Shown here: positions 22,993 through 35,699 of the stretch, piece after piece | Layout of the letters: the number at the start of each line of letters is the position of its first letter | How positions within the stretch are numbered: position 1 is the stretch's first letter | NCBI GenBank assembly: GCA_028274465.1 | Contig: CM051458.1 | Coordinates: 103,432,855 to 103,496,854 of the forward strand | DNA: 64,000 nt | Origin: Plantago ovata | Taxonomy: Eukaryota > Streptophyta > Magnoliopsida > Lamiales > Plantaginaceae | Reading direction: 5' to 3' | Translations under genes and position numbers: made by a program | Notes under the pieces: generated by a model | What the model saw: the letters and a program-made list of their open reading frames with translations, nothing else | What the model was told of the DNA's origin: nothing | The model's database searches: none

Positions 22993-25206
22993 AATAGTGT
23001 ATGGTTAACGAATATTTGAGAGCGTGAAGAGCAATAACTTTAGTGTTAAAACCCTTAACATAGTCATTCACATACCGAATCAATATCGACCTAAAAGACT
23101 AAAACTCCTTTTACGATGTTTCAAATGAAAGGTACGTTGTGTATGATATATTAGGTTGGATTAGTTCATACAATGATGATGCATAGTACTAATTAAGATT
23201 TAATTTGTGTATAGTACAGTCTACTGAAACATGTTATAATATGGATTTATACATCTTCTTAATAAGATTGAATTCATGATATACTACATGATGGGCCATT
23301 AGAATATTAGATATTCCACTACTCTGTGCTTTATTATCAAAAAAGAAGGCCAAGATGTTGCATTTGCATGATTGTTTCTCTCAATAAAGCATGCAAATCT
23401 AATCCACAGCCTGCCTGCCTGAGATATGTAAAAGTTGTGTAGTGCAACAATCCTCCACAAGATCCACCATCTAATAACCCTTTCCCCCACATTTTTGTAC
23501 CTGTAAAATGTGTGCTACTATACTATAAAAGTATGTTCTTTCGTTTTACCCCATAACTTTAGCTTAGACAATGCATGCAGCTTTCTAAACTTTTTGCTGC
23601 TTCAGTGTCTTGTATACTCCATACTAAAGTTCAAAGAACCAATGCAGTACTAGCACATAACTAGGCCATGAAAAGATATATTTTAGCCAAATGCAATCCC
23701 TACATAAAATTTGGATGTTGGGGTAAGACTATTATTTATACCCACCAAATACGCTTCAAGAAGTACCCTGAATGGATACCGACATTGTTTGTGTCCGGTG
23801 GGTGTATGATATAGGAGTATGGTTTTGTATCATTTTCATTTCATTATTTAGCAACTTGATTTAAAAGTCCTCATTGTGTGTGAATATCATCAATGAAATG
23901 TGACTTGGTGTTATGAAGATGATGCATGCCTAAAAGATAGCCTCAAATTTTATGCAACTGTCCCATGTGCCCAGCTGATACTGAAAATGCCAATTGGTTA
24001 GGTTGTCTATACTATTAAGATTTTCCATGACTAATTTTATATTAAGTGACAACTCAGTTTGTTAACCATTCACATGGTCTCATTGCCTCACCAAGAAAAA
24101 AGGGTGCAAGAGAAATATATGATCCATTTTGTCCATATACACAACAAATTACTATACTAACTATTGTGGATAGAATATAGTCTTGTGAATAAGGACTTGA
24201 AGAAACAACAAAGGTGTACAGTTTATGAAGACAAGAAAGAGTAAAAAATGTTGCAGAGTGATATGAATACAACAAACGGAAGAGCTTCTAACTTGATCTA
24301 GAAAAGGATTGGTACAAGCAAGAAGTGTCAAAATACCTAATACAAGTCCCCTTTGATTCGAGTGGATAAATCTGAATCTAACTTAATTAATTTATTTATT
24401 TATATTAAAGTTAGACTGAACTAAACTGATATGAGTCTGGATTGAAAATTTGGTTTCTCAATTATATGGAATTATTAAGCCTAATGATATGGATTACCAT
24501 ATTATTGCACAACAGATGTGTCCTTCATACAGCATCAAATATGCTGCATTATTCAAATCTTTGTTGCCTGACAATTTTACATTTGTTAATCATGACTTTT
24601 AATTATTCTCACTGATTATGCTTTCACTTTTCTCTGTTTTTTATTCATAACTTAGATTATACTCCATACTTGCTTGGGAGTGGGAACAAGAATCTTGAAA
24701 AAACCCATGACAGATTACTTTTGACTTACCAAACTATATTCATCTCTGTTCATGCATGTTTAATATATACATCATGGAGTACATCTGTTTCTGCAACTCT
24801 GGAGGAAAATTCCTATCCTGCCCCTAGCCATATGAACAAGCTACACTAGTACACTACATTAGCTCTGGTTCATGTTCATGTTCATCCATATGAATGAAAG
24901 TATGAAACATCAAAACCAAGAATCTTAACAGCACAGCAGTAAGAGAAACTAGGCAAGAACAAGAGCAGGAAACTTTAAGTTATACATTGAACAGAATTCG
25001 AATTGGAAACCGGTGAACAGAAATCCGATAATAAAGTGCAACATGGAGAAGAAACAACTACAGAGGCTTAACATATGCACCAAAAATCTTGTAAAATACA
25101 ACACATTTAAATTTAATCAATGCCAATACCTAATACTATCTTTTCTTCTCAGTACGAATCGATCGGATTTAGCTTCACCGGATCAGTCTTTGACACCAAC
25201 CAACAC
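22993..25206. other. Intergenic, no gene seen
   Basis: Only short ORFs without motifs. A TGAACT/TTAATT-rich patch (about 24350-24450) resembles the MITE interior at 8858-9070. The right end, up to 25206, is probably the 3'UTR of the receptor kinase on the minus strand. Confidence 0.4.
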
Positions 25207-28200
25207 TTAGGAGCTTATCTCTTGCAACTCATCCTGACCTTCTGAAGGACATCTGATCAGCTCCAGAAGGTTTACCACTTCCATCATATCAGGTCTGTTT
25301 GAAGGCACTTGCGACGTGCATATCAAGCCTAGTTTCATAACTGGAATCGCCTCTTCAGATGGAAACTTGCCCTGTAGCCTAGCATCAACACATTCCTCGA
25401 CTCTACCTTCGTCCAGTGCTCCTCTAACCATGTCAGAGAGAACTACAACGTCATCCTCCATGTACTCAACAGGCCTCTTACCCGTAACAATCTCAAGAAC
25501 AAGAACCCCAAATCCATACACATCACACTTCTCGGTTATTTTAACTGTTCTGCATGCAAATTCAGGCGCCATGTATCCAAGGGCACTCTGGATCTTGCTG
25601 CTCAACACATAACGATCCAACATGGGCAGTAGTCTCGCTAAACCATAATCCGCAACTTTAGGTACCCCTGACTCATCGATCAAGATATTACTCGATTTTA
25701 AGTTATAATGGATTACATTCATCTGATGCAAGTGAGATAAGCCCTTAGCAGCTCCGAGAATAACGTCAAATCTTTCATTCCATGTCAAGTAGTTCCCGCC
25801 AGACCTTTCATGGAGATGCTTGTACAAATTTCCACCAGAGACATACTCATGTATGAGAAGTTGCAGCGACTGAGTCCAGTAATACCCGTCAAGCGTGACA
25901 ATATTATCGTGACGGACTTTTGCAAGTTTCTTAACTTCCCGCTCAAAATCATCCTGTGATTTAACAAGACTCGAAACTGTTAGCTTCTTGATGGCAACCG
26001 AACGCCCGTCTTTGAGCATGGTTCGGTACACTGCCCCAAATCCTCCCCGTCCTAGCTCGCAATCTTTATTGAGAAGAGCGTGGGTTCCTGTGCTAAATTC
26101 AGGATCACCAGAGAACATCACCAGCTTTCCAGAATCATTATCATTAGAAGATGATCGGCTGAAATCATCCCCACCAGAGAAAGTGAGCGCGACAGGAGCA
26201 CGGGATGTAGAAGCCCGAACACGAAGGTTGAGCACAGTAATTGCAATTACACCAATGACAATTGCAGCTGCTGCGCCAATTGCAATTAGAGCTGAAATGC
26301 TGAGAATTTTTTTCCGATTTCCCACGGTTTGAGGGGCAGTGCCAGGTGTTGCATCGGTTGAGTTGGGATTGAGAACAATGGGTTTCGGAAGTTTGGTGTG
26401 GCAAGTTCGATCAACTATAGCTCCACACAGAGATGGATTATCAGAAACAGATGAAGGAGCGATGGTGTTAAAGAAATTACCAGCCGGGAGTTCTCCTTCT
26501 AGCTGATTGTGTGAGATGTTAAACGACTGAAGATGGACGAGATTTGTTAGCTGCTTTGGTAAGGTTCCGGTTAGCTTATTGAAAGATAAGTCTACTGTTT
26601 GGAGGTATGTAAGCTTTTCAAGAGATGCAGGAATAGGACCGGTTATTTTGTTATGAGCAAGCGACCTGCAGAAGGTTGCACATATTTCAAAAAAATTAGC
26701 ATATGAATGTGCAATACTCATAAGACGCAATGCAATAAACGAAAGATTATTATTGGATTAATTCTGCATGGCTCTAGCATATAACAAGATAATTGCAAGA
26801 AACTTGGAGCCCAATTGAACAACTAGATAAACAGCTAATCAAAATTGACTGCAGTACTGAAAACAGTAATACTATATCCAAAAGCAACATGACAAATCAC
26901 AAAAAAATTGCACACAACAATACACCAGCTACAAAACAGAATCATGAAACAGAGCAAGTAAAACACATGATGCCTGCAGAAAACTTACAGGGTGGAAAGT
27001 GAAGTGCATTTCCCAATCGATTCCGGAATGTAGCCCGCCAAGTTGTTGTTTTCAAGTCTCAATTCATTAAGAGACATGGCTTCTCCGATCTCCAAAGGAA
27101 CACTGCCATTTAACCAATTCTTGCTCAAATCCAGAACGTTTAACGTCTTCAATCGACCAATACTCGTCGGAACGCTCCCAACAAGTGCGTTCTCCGCCAA
27201 ATTCAAAACCCTTAAACTACTAAAATCTCCAAGAGCATGCGGAATTTCTCCAGTCAGCTTATTTCGCGACAAATCCAAAACAACAACCTTTCTCCTTGAA
27301 CTCTCCTCGGATGACTCAATCGCATCACCTACGTTCCCATCTAACTTGTTATCTGATAACACAACTTGCTCAAGACCAAGATTAAACAACCAAGACGGAA
27401 CGTTCCCAGTCAAAGAATTACGACTAACATCAACTGACAAAAGATTCAAACAACCACTCATAGACTCCGGCAAGCTTCCAGTCAACGAATTCTTCGACAC
27501 ATTCAAGACCTTCAACGCTTGAAGCTTCCCAAACGAATCCGGAACCTGGCCAGTAAAGTTATTCCCCGAAACATCAAGCGTCTCAAGGCTCTTCATCTCT
27601 CCAATCCAATCAGGCATTACCCCAACAAACCCATTCCCACCTAAAACCAGACTACCACACAACGAAAGCTTCTGCATTGCACTCGGAAGCTCACCAGTGA
27701 ACAAGTTCCCACTAAAATCAACAGACCTCAACAACAAACAGCTCCCAATCCCAACCGGAACGACACCCGTAAACCGATTATTCCTCAAACTAATAGACCT
27801 CAAATTGTTCAAACCCTGAACCTCTTTAGGAACTTCACCCTCTAACAAGTTATCAGACAAGTCAAGTGACCTAATACCAGACAATGCCCAAACACTCACT
27901 GGCAACGGCCCGGAAAACCGATTTTTCGACAAGTCCAACGCAGCCAGAGACGAACATGACCCGAAACTATCCGGCACCGGACCGGAAAACCTGTTGCTAG
28001 CCAAGGAAACAGACCTTAAAGAGCCACATTTACTAAACAAGTCACTAGGAAAGCTCTGAAAGGCATTCCCACTCAAGTCCAACACTCTCAAATCAGACAA
28101 TTCAGCAAAACTAAGGGTAATGCTACCAGTAAGATTGTTATTCGACAAGGAAAGCTTTCGAAGAAACTTAAGCTGGAGCAAGCCCCTACCTAGCTTACCA

Positions 28201-28451
28201 GAAAGCCCAAAACCATCAAGAACAATGTCTGTCACTCGGTTGGATCTGGGATTGCATTTCACACCGGCCCAATTGGTGCAAGGGCTGTCGTCATCTTCGT
28301 TCCATGAGGCGAGCTTGTTGTCTGGATCTTGGAGGTCTGCTTTGAACACAATTAGGCCCAAAACGTCGTCGTTTAACGAGGGGCTGAGTGAATTAACAGC
28401 TACTGGTAGTAAAAGTGAGGTGAGAAAGATGAGGAGAGTGAAGGTTCTCAT
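25207..28451 (-). CDS. LRR receptor-like kinase, IRK/PXC2 type, intact (973 aa)
   Basis: Two exons, 28451-26989 and 26665-25207, give 2922 nt and 973 residues. Residues 1-21 are a signal peptide. An LRRNT with SPCTNWAGVKCN and about twenty leucine-rich repeats follow, split by the intron at about residue 488. A membrane helix lies at ~608-633 and the kinase domain at ~685-965. The glycine loop GRGGFG is at 693-698 and the ATP-binding Lys near 714 (VAIKK). The catalytic loop reads HYN (807-809) instead of HRD, and the metal-binding motif is DYG (827-829). The activation segment SSKIQSALGYMAPEFACR matches Arabidopsis IRK and PXC2 as I recall them. The protein should sit in the plasma membrane, sense an apoplastic cue and signal as an atypical or weak kinase; IRK restricts cell divisions in root and shoot tissue. 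Orthology between IRK and PXC2 is not settled. Confidence 0.93.
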
Positions 28452-29039
28452 TTTCTGAGCACAATTGGGGAAGTTTTTGGTGGGTTGGTTAAGGCATTGC
28501 TGCAGAAACTGACTCCGGGGAGTTGCGGTTTTGGAGTGAAAGTTTTTTTCAGTTTTTTTGTTCGGTTTTGGATGGAAACTGGGAGGAAGAAAACTGCATT
28601 TGGGAGGGAGAGAAGAAAATGGGTTCTGGGGTGGGCTAGATTGGGGGGTTTGGGAAGTGGGTTGTTTTCCGATCTGGGAAATATTGGCCGGAGAATGGTG
28701 GTGGTGGTGGTTATCTCAGGTGGTGGTGAGGCTGGTTTTTTTTTTTTTTAACGGGCAGAAGAGAAATGATGAGGGTGGGGATGTGTTAATATTTATTTTA
28801 AAGGGAAAAATGAAGAAATGTTTGTTTTTAAAAGTCGTTAAATGTGCGACTTTTTATTATTTTTGATAGTTTTAATGATTAGTGACTTGTAATTTGGCAT
28901 GTTATGACTTTTTTGGGGTATGGTGAAAATTGTGACATTTCAAGAAAATGTGGGATTTTTTACTTTTCAAGAAGTTGTTTATTATATTTTGTAAGATGGT
29001 CACTCTAGAAGATTCCTTTTACAAGACAAATAACGTTAC
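28452..29039. other. Promoter and leader side of the receptor kinase gene
   Basis: On the plus strand about 28480-28760 is markedly G/T-rich (runs of GGTGGTGG, then a T run at 28737-28749). Read as the gene's strand this is a C/A-rich leader and proximal promoter, which is common for plant receptor kinases. Two ORFs here (88 and 102 codons) are low-complexity shadows of this composition. Confidence 0.4.
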
Positions 29040-29434
29040 GTTTGGAGCTCAATTAAATAACTCTTTTTTGGAGCCCCTTAATTGAGTTTCATGTTTTGAG
29101 TTCAATTTCAAAATAGACTCAGTAATATTCATCCCAAAACTCTACTTGGTATTTTTTTATTTATTTTTTTCTAGATTTTAACTTTTTTTTAATTACTTTT
29201 ACTATTATTTTACATCCACAAATAAAACTTCCACCACATATTCTCCTCAAATTCCGTATATGGTACAAAACAAAAAAAACATTCCTTATTAAACCTAATT
29301 ACTACCCTACCCTATACATTTATTTTTACCTAAATTTAACTCCATACACAATTCCTCTCCATCTCCTTAATAGACTTTACTATTCCTCCTTAAAAGAGTT
29401 TTGCCAAATTGAGTTTTGGTATCGAGCTCCAAAC
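29040..29434. mobile_element. Candidate TIR element with GTTTGGAGCTC ends
   Basis: The left end GTTTGGAGCTC and the right end GAGCTCCAAAC are perfect 11-bp inverted repeats ~395 bp apart. Just inside the left end, GGAGCCCC and then TTGAGTTT echo the terminal sequence. The interior is A/T-rich and non-coding. The sequence resembles the CTGTTTGG-type ends of plant MITEs. No unambiguous target duplication was found, so class and exact limits are uncertain. Confidence 0.45.
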
Positions 29435-29509
29435 AGCCAGTAAGTTTTTGGTACAATTTTTATTTTAGTTTTATTTCTAGTTTTGTTAAATTACATGAAT
29501 TTTTTTTTA

Positions 29510-29732
29510 GTACATCTCCAACAGTTAGAACCCAACAGAACCCAAAATATATTCTCTCTCTTGCTCAGCTTTCCACTCAACATAACTCAAACACCACCAA
29601 CCTTATCATCACTTAGAACCCAACAGAACCCACAATTTAAACCCAAAAAATCAACAGAACCCAACAGAACCGGTTTTATAGAACATAACGGGTTATGTCA
29701 TTAAACCCAACAGAACACTGTTGTAGATGGCC
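29510..29732. mobile_element. PIF/Harbinger-like MITE, 223 bp, TTA target duplication
   Basis: The left end GTACATCTCCAACAG and the reverse complement of the right end, GGCCATCTACAACAG, match at 12 of 15 positions. Both sides carry TTA (29507-29509 and 29733-29735), the target preference of PIF/Harbinger (Tourist) elements. The interior repeats AGAACCCAACAGAACCCA several times and has no coding capacity. Confidence 0.65.
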
Positions 29733-29735
29733 TTA

Positions 29736-31756
29736 GTTTTACGGTGTCACCATAATATTAGCCTATTTCTTTTTATAAAATCAGCTGTATAATTGACGAG
29801 CAGTATAATTGGTTTGGTTGGAGGCTCAGAGCTCAAATAATCTTCCAATTATTATTAGGTTTTTTAGGTAGTGCAGTGGAATGAAGTTGAATCGGGGTAG
29901 TAGAGTTGCAAGATTCGACCCATGATGGAGTATTATATAGGTTGGTATACATTTTTTTTAAACATCAAAACTTTTATAGACTTTACAGATATAACTAAAA
30001 TATCAAGCATTACCGGAGAGTGCACAAGAATTGCACCTTCGTGGTCGCTACCAAACTAAAGCTACTCATAACCAAAATCGAAAGAAACAATTACAACAAA
30101 AAAGTCATATCCCAATACGTTCGATACTAGCTACCCCTAGACTGTTATGGGCGGAATGAATCCTAACCACTCTTTTCATTTACTCGTTTAGTATATCATA
30201 ATCACAAACAATTATGCCAAAAGTCTACGAGTGACGAAGTGTAAACACCTCTAGTTAAGACCAAAATGGAGTGATTCTAAAAGGCCCGAGTTTAGATAAC
30301 AAAGAGACCATTTTAAAAATACATTATCAAGAAGGACCCCGAAACCAATCACGACAAAGGCGAAGCGTACAAAACTAAAAGGATAATTACAAAGAATGAA
30401 ATCAAAGTCGATCAAAAAATATTAAAACCTATAAACCTTACCAAGCTACATACTACTGATCCAAAACCTACCTGACCTTCAAAGGAATAGGTTGGTATAC
30501 AATATGATCACGAAATAGTTTGAAACAATACGACATATGGTGCATAACAGATACACACCAAAATACAAAATCTCAAGACCAAACGCCAAATATGATAAAA
30601 ATATTAACATGGACAAACCGCATAAAGGTTATGTCCGTGTCAAAACTTGATCACCCTAGTTAATTAATCTTGGAACCATAATAATGATGCAATTAATATG
30701 GAATAATACATTTCTTAACTTTAACTTTACTCATCCATGTAGTAGGAGTACATCATCTTTACACATCCTTGATCGACAAAAATCTTGAAAAGTAGAGCAG
30801 AAACTGAATTCACTTCACTCACCCACACACCATCAATTGTGGTTTCTTCCTTTTCTTTCCACTACCCTCGATTGAAGTGCAAGATTGGGACTGTACAATG
30901 ACATTTTTGGAGAATAGAACACAAGGATAGGGGTAAAACAGAGAATACAATAAATAGATCACAGGGGTAAAAGTAGGTATGGGTAGGTGGTACTGATGGC
31001 ATTAAAGAAGGAAGCTAAGGTTGAGTAAATGAGAGGATTTAATTCTACTAGTATTATGCATATAACAGAATTTTGCAGAGTGCCCTTGCAAAGGGGGGCT
31101 CCTGCACCCTCTGCTTTAATTACCCTTGATCTCTCTGTTTCAAAATTCCCTATTCAACACAAGTACTGTATCTTTTGGTCCACCACCCTACCACTCCTGG
31201 TCCCCATTTGGGTTTAAGTAACATGAAATAAAGCTATGCGCATTTAATAATTTGTTAAATGAAGTGTTAGGACTCAAGAGTAGTACTCCGTATATACTTT
31301 TGAACTACACTATATGTTTGATGAAAACTTTAACTCAAAATGTCATTTTCTAAACTTGGGCATAGTTGTATTAGCACATGAGTTGTGAAAAATATCTCAT
31401 AATTTGTCAAGTGGTACTACCTTAAGTAGTGTGGTTTGATAAGTAGGAAATATGAGTATTCATTAGAATGCTTCGGTTCAATCACTAATTGGTCATTTAA
31501 ATTTTAACACCCTTAAAAATCTGACATCCCTCATTATATTTCTATACTCCATATAGTCATACATAGTTATGTTTTAACTAATCCATTGGGCTAGTCGTGT
31601 AGTACCCTATATCACATACACTTAAGAGTGAAACGGATTAAAGTTATATGTGTGTAGACCACCACTTTTCTTGATATGATACATTATGGGAAATACAAAA
31701 AAAAAAATCACAAGGGTTAGACCCAAAACGGACAATATCATACCATCAAAACGTGT
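29736..31756. other. Intergenic, no gene seen
   Basis: AT-rich, stops in all frames. A 62-codon ORF at 31029-31217 has no recognisable motif. No transposon ends or RNA genes could be supported. Confidence 0.35.
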
Positions 31757-32790
31757 TTGGTCTGCCAAATTTCTATGCCTAGAACTGCTTTTCTTCATTG
31801 GCTTATAGTACAAAAAAGAATTGCTACTAAAGATAGACTCCTTAAATTTAAAATGATTAATGATGCTTCTTGTGATATGTGTGGAAATGATATTGAGACT
31901 GCTGATCATTTGTTTGGTGGTTGTATAGTCACTTTACAGGTGTTTAAGAGAATGATGAGGGTGATTGGCTTGCAGCATTGTTCTTTATCTCTTGATGGAT
32001 GGATTTCCAGGTTTAGTTCTTCTTCTAAACAGAACTCTATTCCTTATAAGGTGAGAGCTGCTATTTTTGCTGCTACTATTGTTGGTATCTGGAAATGGAG
32101 AAACACCAAAGTTTTGAGCATAAGCTTATCCCTGCTGAGATTATTTGCAAAGATATTGCTCATGAGGTTATAACTAGAATTAATTTCAAGCTCAAGCATA
32201 AGATGAACAGGTTTGTGAAAGCTATTCTAATTAGGCTTGCTAATTGTTAATCTTTGCTAATGTTTTTCTGTGCCAAAAGAGATTAAGTGTACAGGTTTGT
32301 AAACATTTTTGGTGACAACAACAAGTGTACAGACAGAATCCTGGTGGTTTACAAAGGTATGGCAAAGGCTTCCTTCCTTTATCCAAATCCCCTGTAAAGA
32401 TGTGGGTCAATGTGGAGTACCTTCCAACCTTGTTACCAGCACAGATAGGCCTTTCTTTCGCCTGGAGAGTACAGTCACAGGCCAAGCCTGGAGCTGGAAT
32501 TGAAGTGGGCGCAGATTGTTCTTGACTCCCCCTAGATTTGTTTGGTGTTGCAACTTGAGTGAGTCTGATTTTGTTTGTTTGTGTTAGGATTTATACATGG
32601 TCATAGACCTAGTTCTAGAGCCATTACTGTCCTTAGGTAGTTGGGAGACATTGATCTAGTTTGGAATCAGTTGACAATTTGTTGATTTTTCTGTATTCAA
32701 CTTGGGGTATACCCCTCGTATTTTGTACATATACTCTTTACAGGCTTCTATACATATTCAATTTCATGCAAAAAAAAATAAAATCTCAGG
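31757..32790 (+). pseudogene. LINE fragment, 5'-truncated, with zf-RVT domain and A-rich 3' end
   Basis: The first 138 codons (31757-32173) read like the zinc-binding end of a plant LINE ORF2: RTAFLHWLIVQKRIATKDRL, then CDMCGN, a DHLFGGC segment and a WKWRN helix. This is the zf-RVT pattern (C-x2-C ... H-x4-C). The reading frame then breaks and a ~600-bp non-coding tail ends in an A-rich stretch (32767-32785), as expected for target-primed insertion. Endonuclease and polymerase parts are missing. An antisense 95-codon ORF over the left part is a shadow. Confidence 0.65.
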
Positions 32791-34598
32791 CTCTGCTCTC
32801 TTCGTATGAAAACTAATTATTTTCAATTCAGTTCAATTATATTTAGTTCAGTTCAATTCTATTTCATATTTATTCAATTCATATTTACTTAATTATATTT
32901 TATACTACAAATGAATACAGTTCAGTTCAATTCAATTATATTAATTAAATTTAATTCAGTTAAGTTAAGTTAAGTTATGTGTAACTTATTTATTCCATGA
33001 AAAATAATTATATAAAAATATCAACTAAACTGGTTTCACTGGAACTCAACTTTTATGATATTAATATAGTACTGTTTCAATGTAATTTTTAAATATTAAA
33101 TTATATCAAATGAAAAATATTAACGGTAGAAATTTTGTCCTAGGTGTAGGTGGTACAGCTAATGTTCGTGCCTATCAGCTGGGAGAAGTTGTGATTAACT
33201 GGACACAAAATGTCAAAACTTGTTCACAATTCACATACTACTCGTAGTATACTACAAATCTTTACGGCGTCAAAAAACAGAATCCTCAGTTTCAATTCCT
33301 CAGCAGCAAACCAACAAACGCCTTCCGACAAATATTCCGCCGTTAGGTCTTTTTCCTTCTGCTTCTGCCTATAATATAAATAAAGGAATATAACAGTTCC
33401 CTAATATCACAACTAAGTACTCCCTAATTAATCACACAAATAACAATCATAGGACACAAGACAAATTTAGGAGCTAATGTCTTTGTCATTATCCGCAGGG
33501 GCTCTTTCAAATTTTCCTTCTCTTTGGATAAAGATTCTACATCGCCATTTCACTCTTAATCACTAAACATAAGAACTTTAAATCAATTTTATCTCTTACT
33601 TAAATTCTCAGTGTTCAGTTCATTACTCACATAAAATAATGGTTATGTACAAACTAGTTTAAAACTTTTATAAATTATTTCACGAATATATTAATGTACT
33701 GTTAAAGATGGAGTTATATATAAGGGTGATCGAATGGTAATTGTACTTAACGAGATGAGAGATTAGGGTTTGAATTTAAACTGATACATAAGATGATATA
33801 TAAGTTGATATAATTGTATTTGAAATTTTGAGGTAATATAAAATTAGACGGAGGTATAATTGTGATTAGCTAAACTTTACCAAAACGACACAGTGAGTGT
33901 GTGGCTAATTTTTTATTGCATGGCTAATTGTGCCCGTATCCTACTGCATCATCTAGCCAGTCATCTACAGTTTACCTTTTTCCTAAATTTTATTGTATTT
34001 TAGTTTAAAGTTTGCTGCACCAATAGGGTTTGAGCAGTTGGGCTTCCCTTGCAGAGAGGTGTGCAGTACAGTGCAGGACATGGATAATGGGCCTATTGGG
34101 CCTCATCGAAATATGAACAGCTTTATTTTTCCCACTTATCACATGTGTGTATATACATGCTGATTATTGTTTTTAGTACTACCACCGCGCTCGAAAAACT
34201 TCGCATATTGCAAATCACCTAGACATGGGTGTTACTCATCCGTTTTTTTTAAATGGTTTACGTTTAATTTTGGAATGAATTTTTTAGTATGATGATTATA
34301 GTGTATTGTTTAGTGACATGATTCACAATAAAATCGTGAGATATAAAAATGTATAAAAAAGGAAACATAAACAATTTAAAAAAAAAAATAGACGAAAAAG
34401 GATGAGAATTTTTTAGAGGTTAGGAGGGTAACCATTACGTTATAATATCCCATATTAATTTTGACAGTTATAATTACCACATATATAAGTTGGATCAACT
34501 TATCAATTTAACTATGTATTTTAAAGTGTTATTGTCCCAACTTCAATAGACACCCACTATAAAAAGTATGGACCCCATGTGTGAACTCCACTCCTTTA
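32791..34598. other. Intergenic with TTCAGTTCAATT-rich tract
   Basis: At 32800-32990 short units of the type TTCAGTTCAATT recur, similar to the interior of the 8858-9070 MITE but in the opposite orientation. At about 33725-33775 a GATCGAATGGTAAT...GGGTTTGAATTT pair could be A and B boxes of a SINE, but support is weak. No gene is seen. Confidence 0.35.
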
Positions 34599-34754
34599 TT
34601 AGAGGTTGTTGCAGTAGTTACATTCCTAACAATTAATAAACGAATCACTTGAACCAAATTAAACTGCATGAGTATTTTAGAGGTTATCGCAGTAGTTATG
34701 TTCCTAACAGTTAATAAACGAATCACTTAAACCAAATTAAATTGCAAGAGTATT
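34599..34754. repeat. Two-copy tandem duplication, ~77-bp unit
   Basis: Two adjacent copies share GCAGTAGTTA, then TTAATAAACGAATCACTT, then AACCAAATTAAA and GAGTATT, with about ten differences. The divergence suggests the duplication is not recent. The unit overlaps no gene. Confidence 0.8.
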
Positions 34755-35079
34755 ATGCACTCTATTTTTCATTTTTCTTAAAAAGAAACTCCACAAATTC
34801 ATTTTTACAGAAACAAAATGTTACTCCCTGCTAAAATTTAAATAGACAGTGGAAGCTTGACCCAGAAAATTGTCTTTCTCGTTTATACACTTAGGATAAA
34901 GCCTTGCCAGTTTTCTTTTTGTCTTTAATTTTAATTTAAACATACATATATAACATGACAATATTTGCATGCAATTTACTTTTTCTTTCAATGCTCAAAA
35001 TCAAAACCGAGAGGAGGGACTAGCTGACCACAGACACTAGATTGCCGCCCAGTTAACCAGAATTTTAATTGACAAACCA

Positions 35080-35270
35080 CTTCCAACTTAATAGCCAATG
35101 ACGACTTGATTTCCACACCGAAATTAAAGCCAGAACACCTTAAGAGCAAAACTGGGCAGTACCAACTTGGAATTTTGTCCGTAGGGTGTCTTTGTGTACA
35201 AACTGTATTACAACATCTTCAAGTTAATAAACTAATTATGCTTTCGACTCAAAAAAAAAGAAAAAAAACT
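35080..35270 (+). repeat. Possible retroposon 3' end with A-rich tail
   Basis: A segment containing GTTAATAAACTAATTATGC, with an AATAAA signal, is followed about 20 bp on by an A-rich run (35250-35268). This is the structure of a LINE or processed-transcript 3' end. No coding sequence can be recognised upstream, and no target duplication was found. Confidence 0.3.
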
Positions 35271-35489
35271 TGGAATCTTGTTGTTATTCCGTTGATGTTG
35301 AACTTCACCAACTGAGATTGACCTCCGACCGACTTCATAAAGCAACCCCATCCGCTCTGAATCCAACTCGCAGTCCCATTGTTTTTTGGAGGAGTAATCG
35401 GATTCGGATAAAGTGTTATCTTCTCGTTTTTGGGCAGTTTTTTTGGTTGGATAAAATGTTGGTAATAATGACATTGGTAACCATCAACG

Positions 35490-35610
35490 GAACATAATTC
35501 TATTAGAGAAAAGTGAAAATAATAATAAATACTATTGTTGTTGTTCAACTGAACATAATTGCATTGGAAAAGTGAAAATAATAATAAATATTGTATTATT
35601 GTTGTTGTTC
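35490..35610. repeat. Two-copy tandem duplication, ~60-bp unit
   Basis: The unit ACATAATT..ATT..GAAAAGTGAAAATAATAAT followed by ATTGTTGTTGTTC occurs twice in tandem with small length changes in the ATT/GTT runs. Both antisense and sense ORFs in this area are low complexity. Confidence 0.75.
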
Positions 35611-35669
35611 TAGGGACCCAAACCCGTGCCACTTCGGTTACTAATTCAATCTTATACCACTGCACCACA
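35611..35669 (-). repeat. tRNA-derived SINE head (A and B box)
   Basis: On the minus strand GTGGTGCAGTGGTATAAG fits a pol III A box, and about 30 nt on GGTTTGGGTCCC fits a B box. The order and spacing are tRNA-like, but the rest does not fold as a tRNA. A tRNA-derived SINE fragment is the best reading. Confidence 0.45.
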
Positions 35670-35699
35670 TAAAATAATTGATATTTTTTTTGTAAATGT

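Noticed and set aside
23290-23500. Possible microRNA precursor near the GCCTGCCTGCCTGAG word
   Set aside because: No matching arm forms a stem, and it matches no conserved plant miRNA that I know.
31622-31909. Antisense 95-codon ORF over the LINE remnant
   Set aside because: No motif; overlaps recognisable zf-RVT sequence on the other strand.
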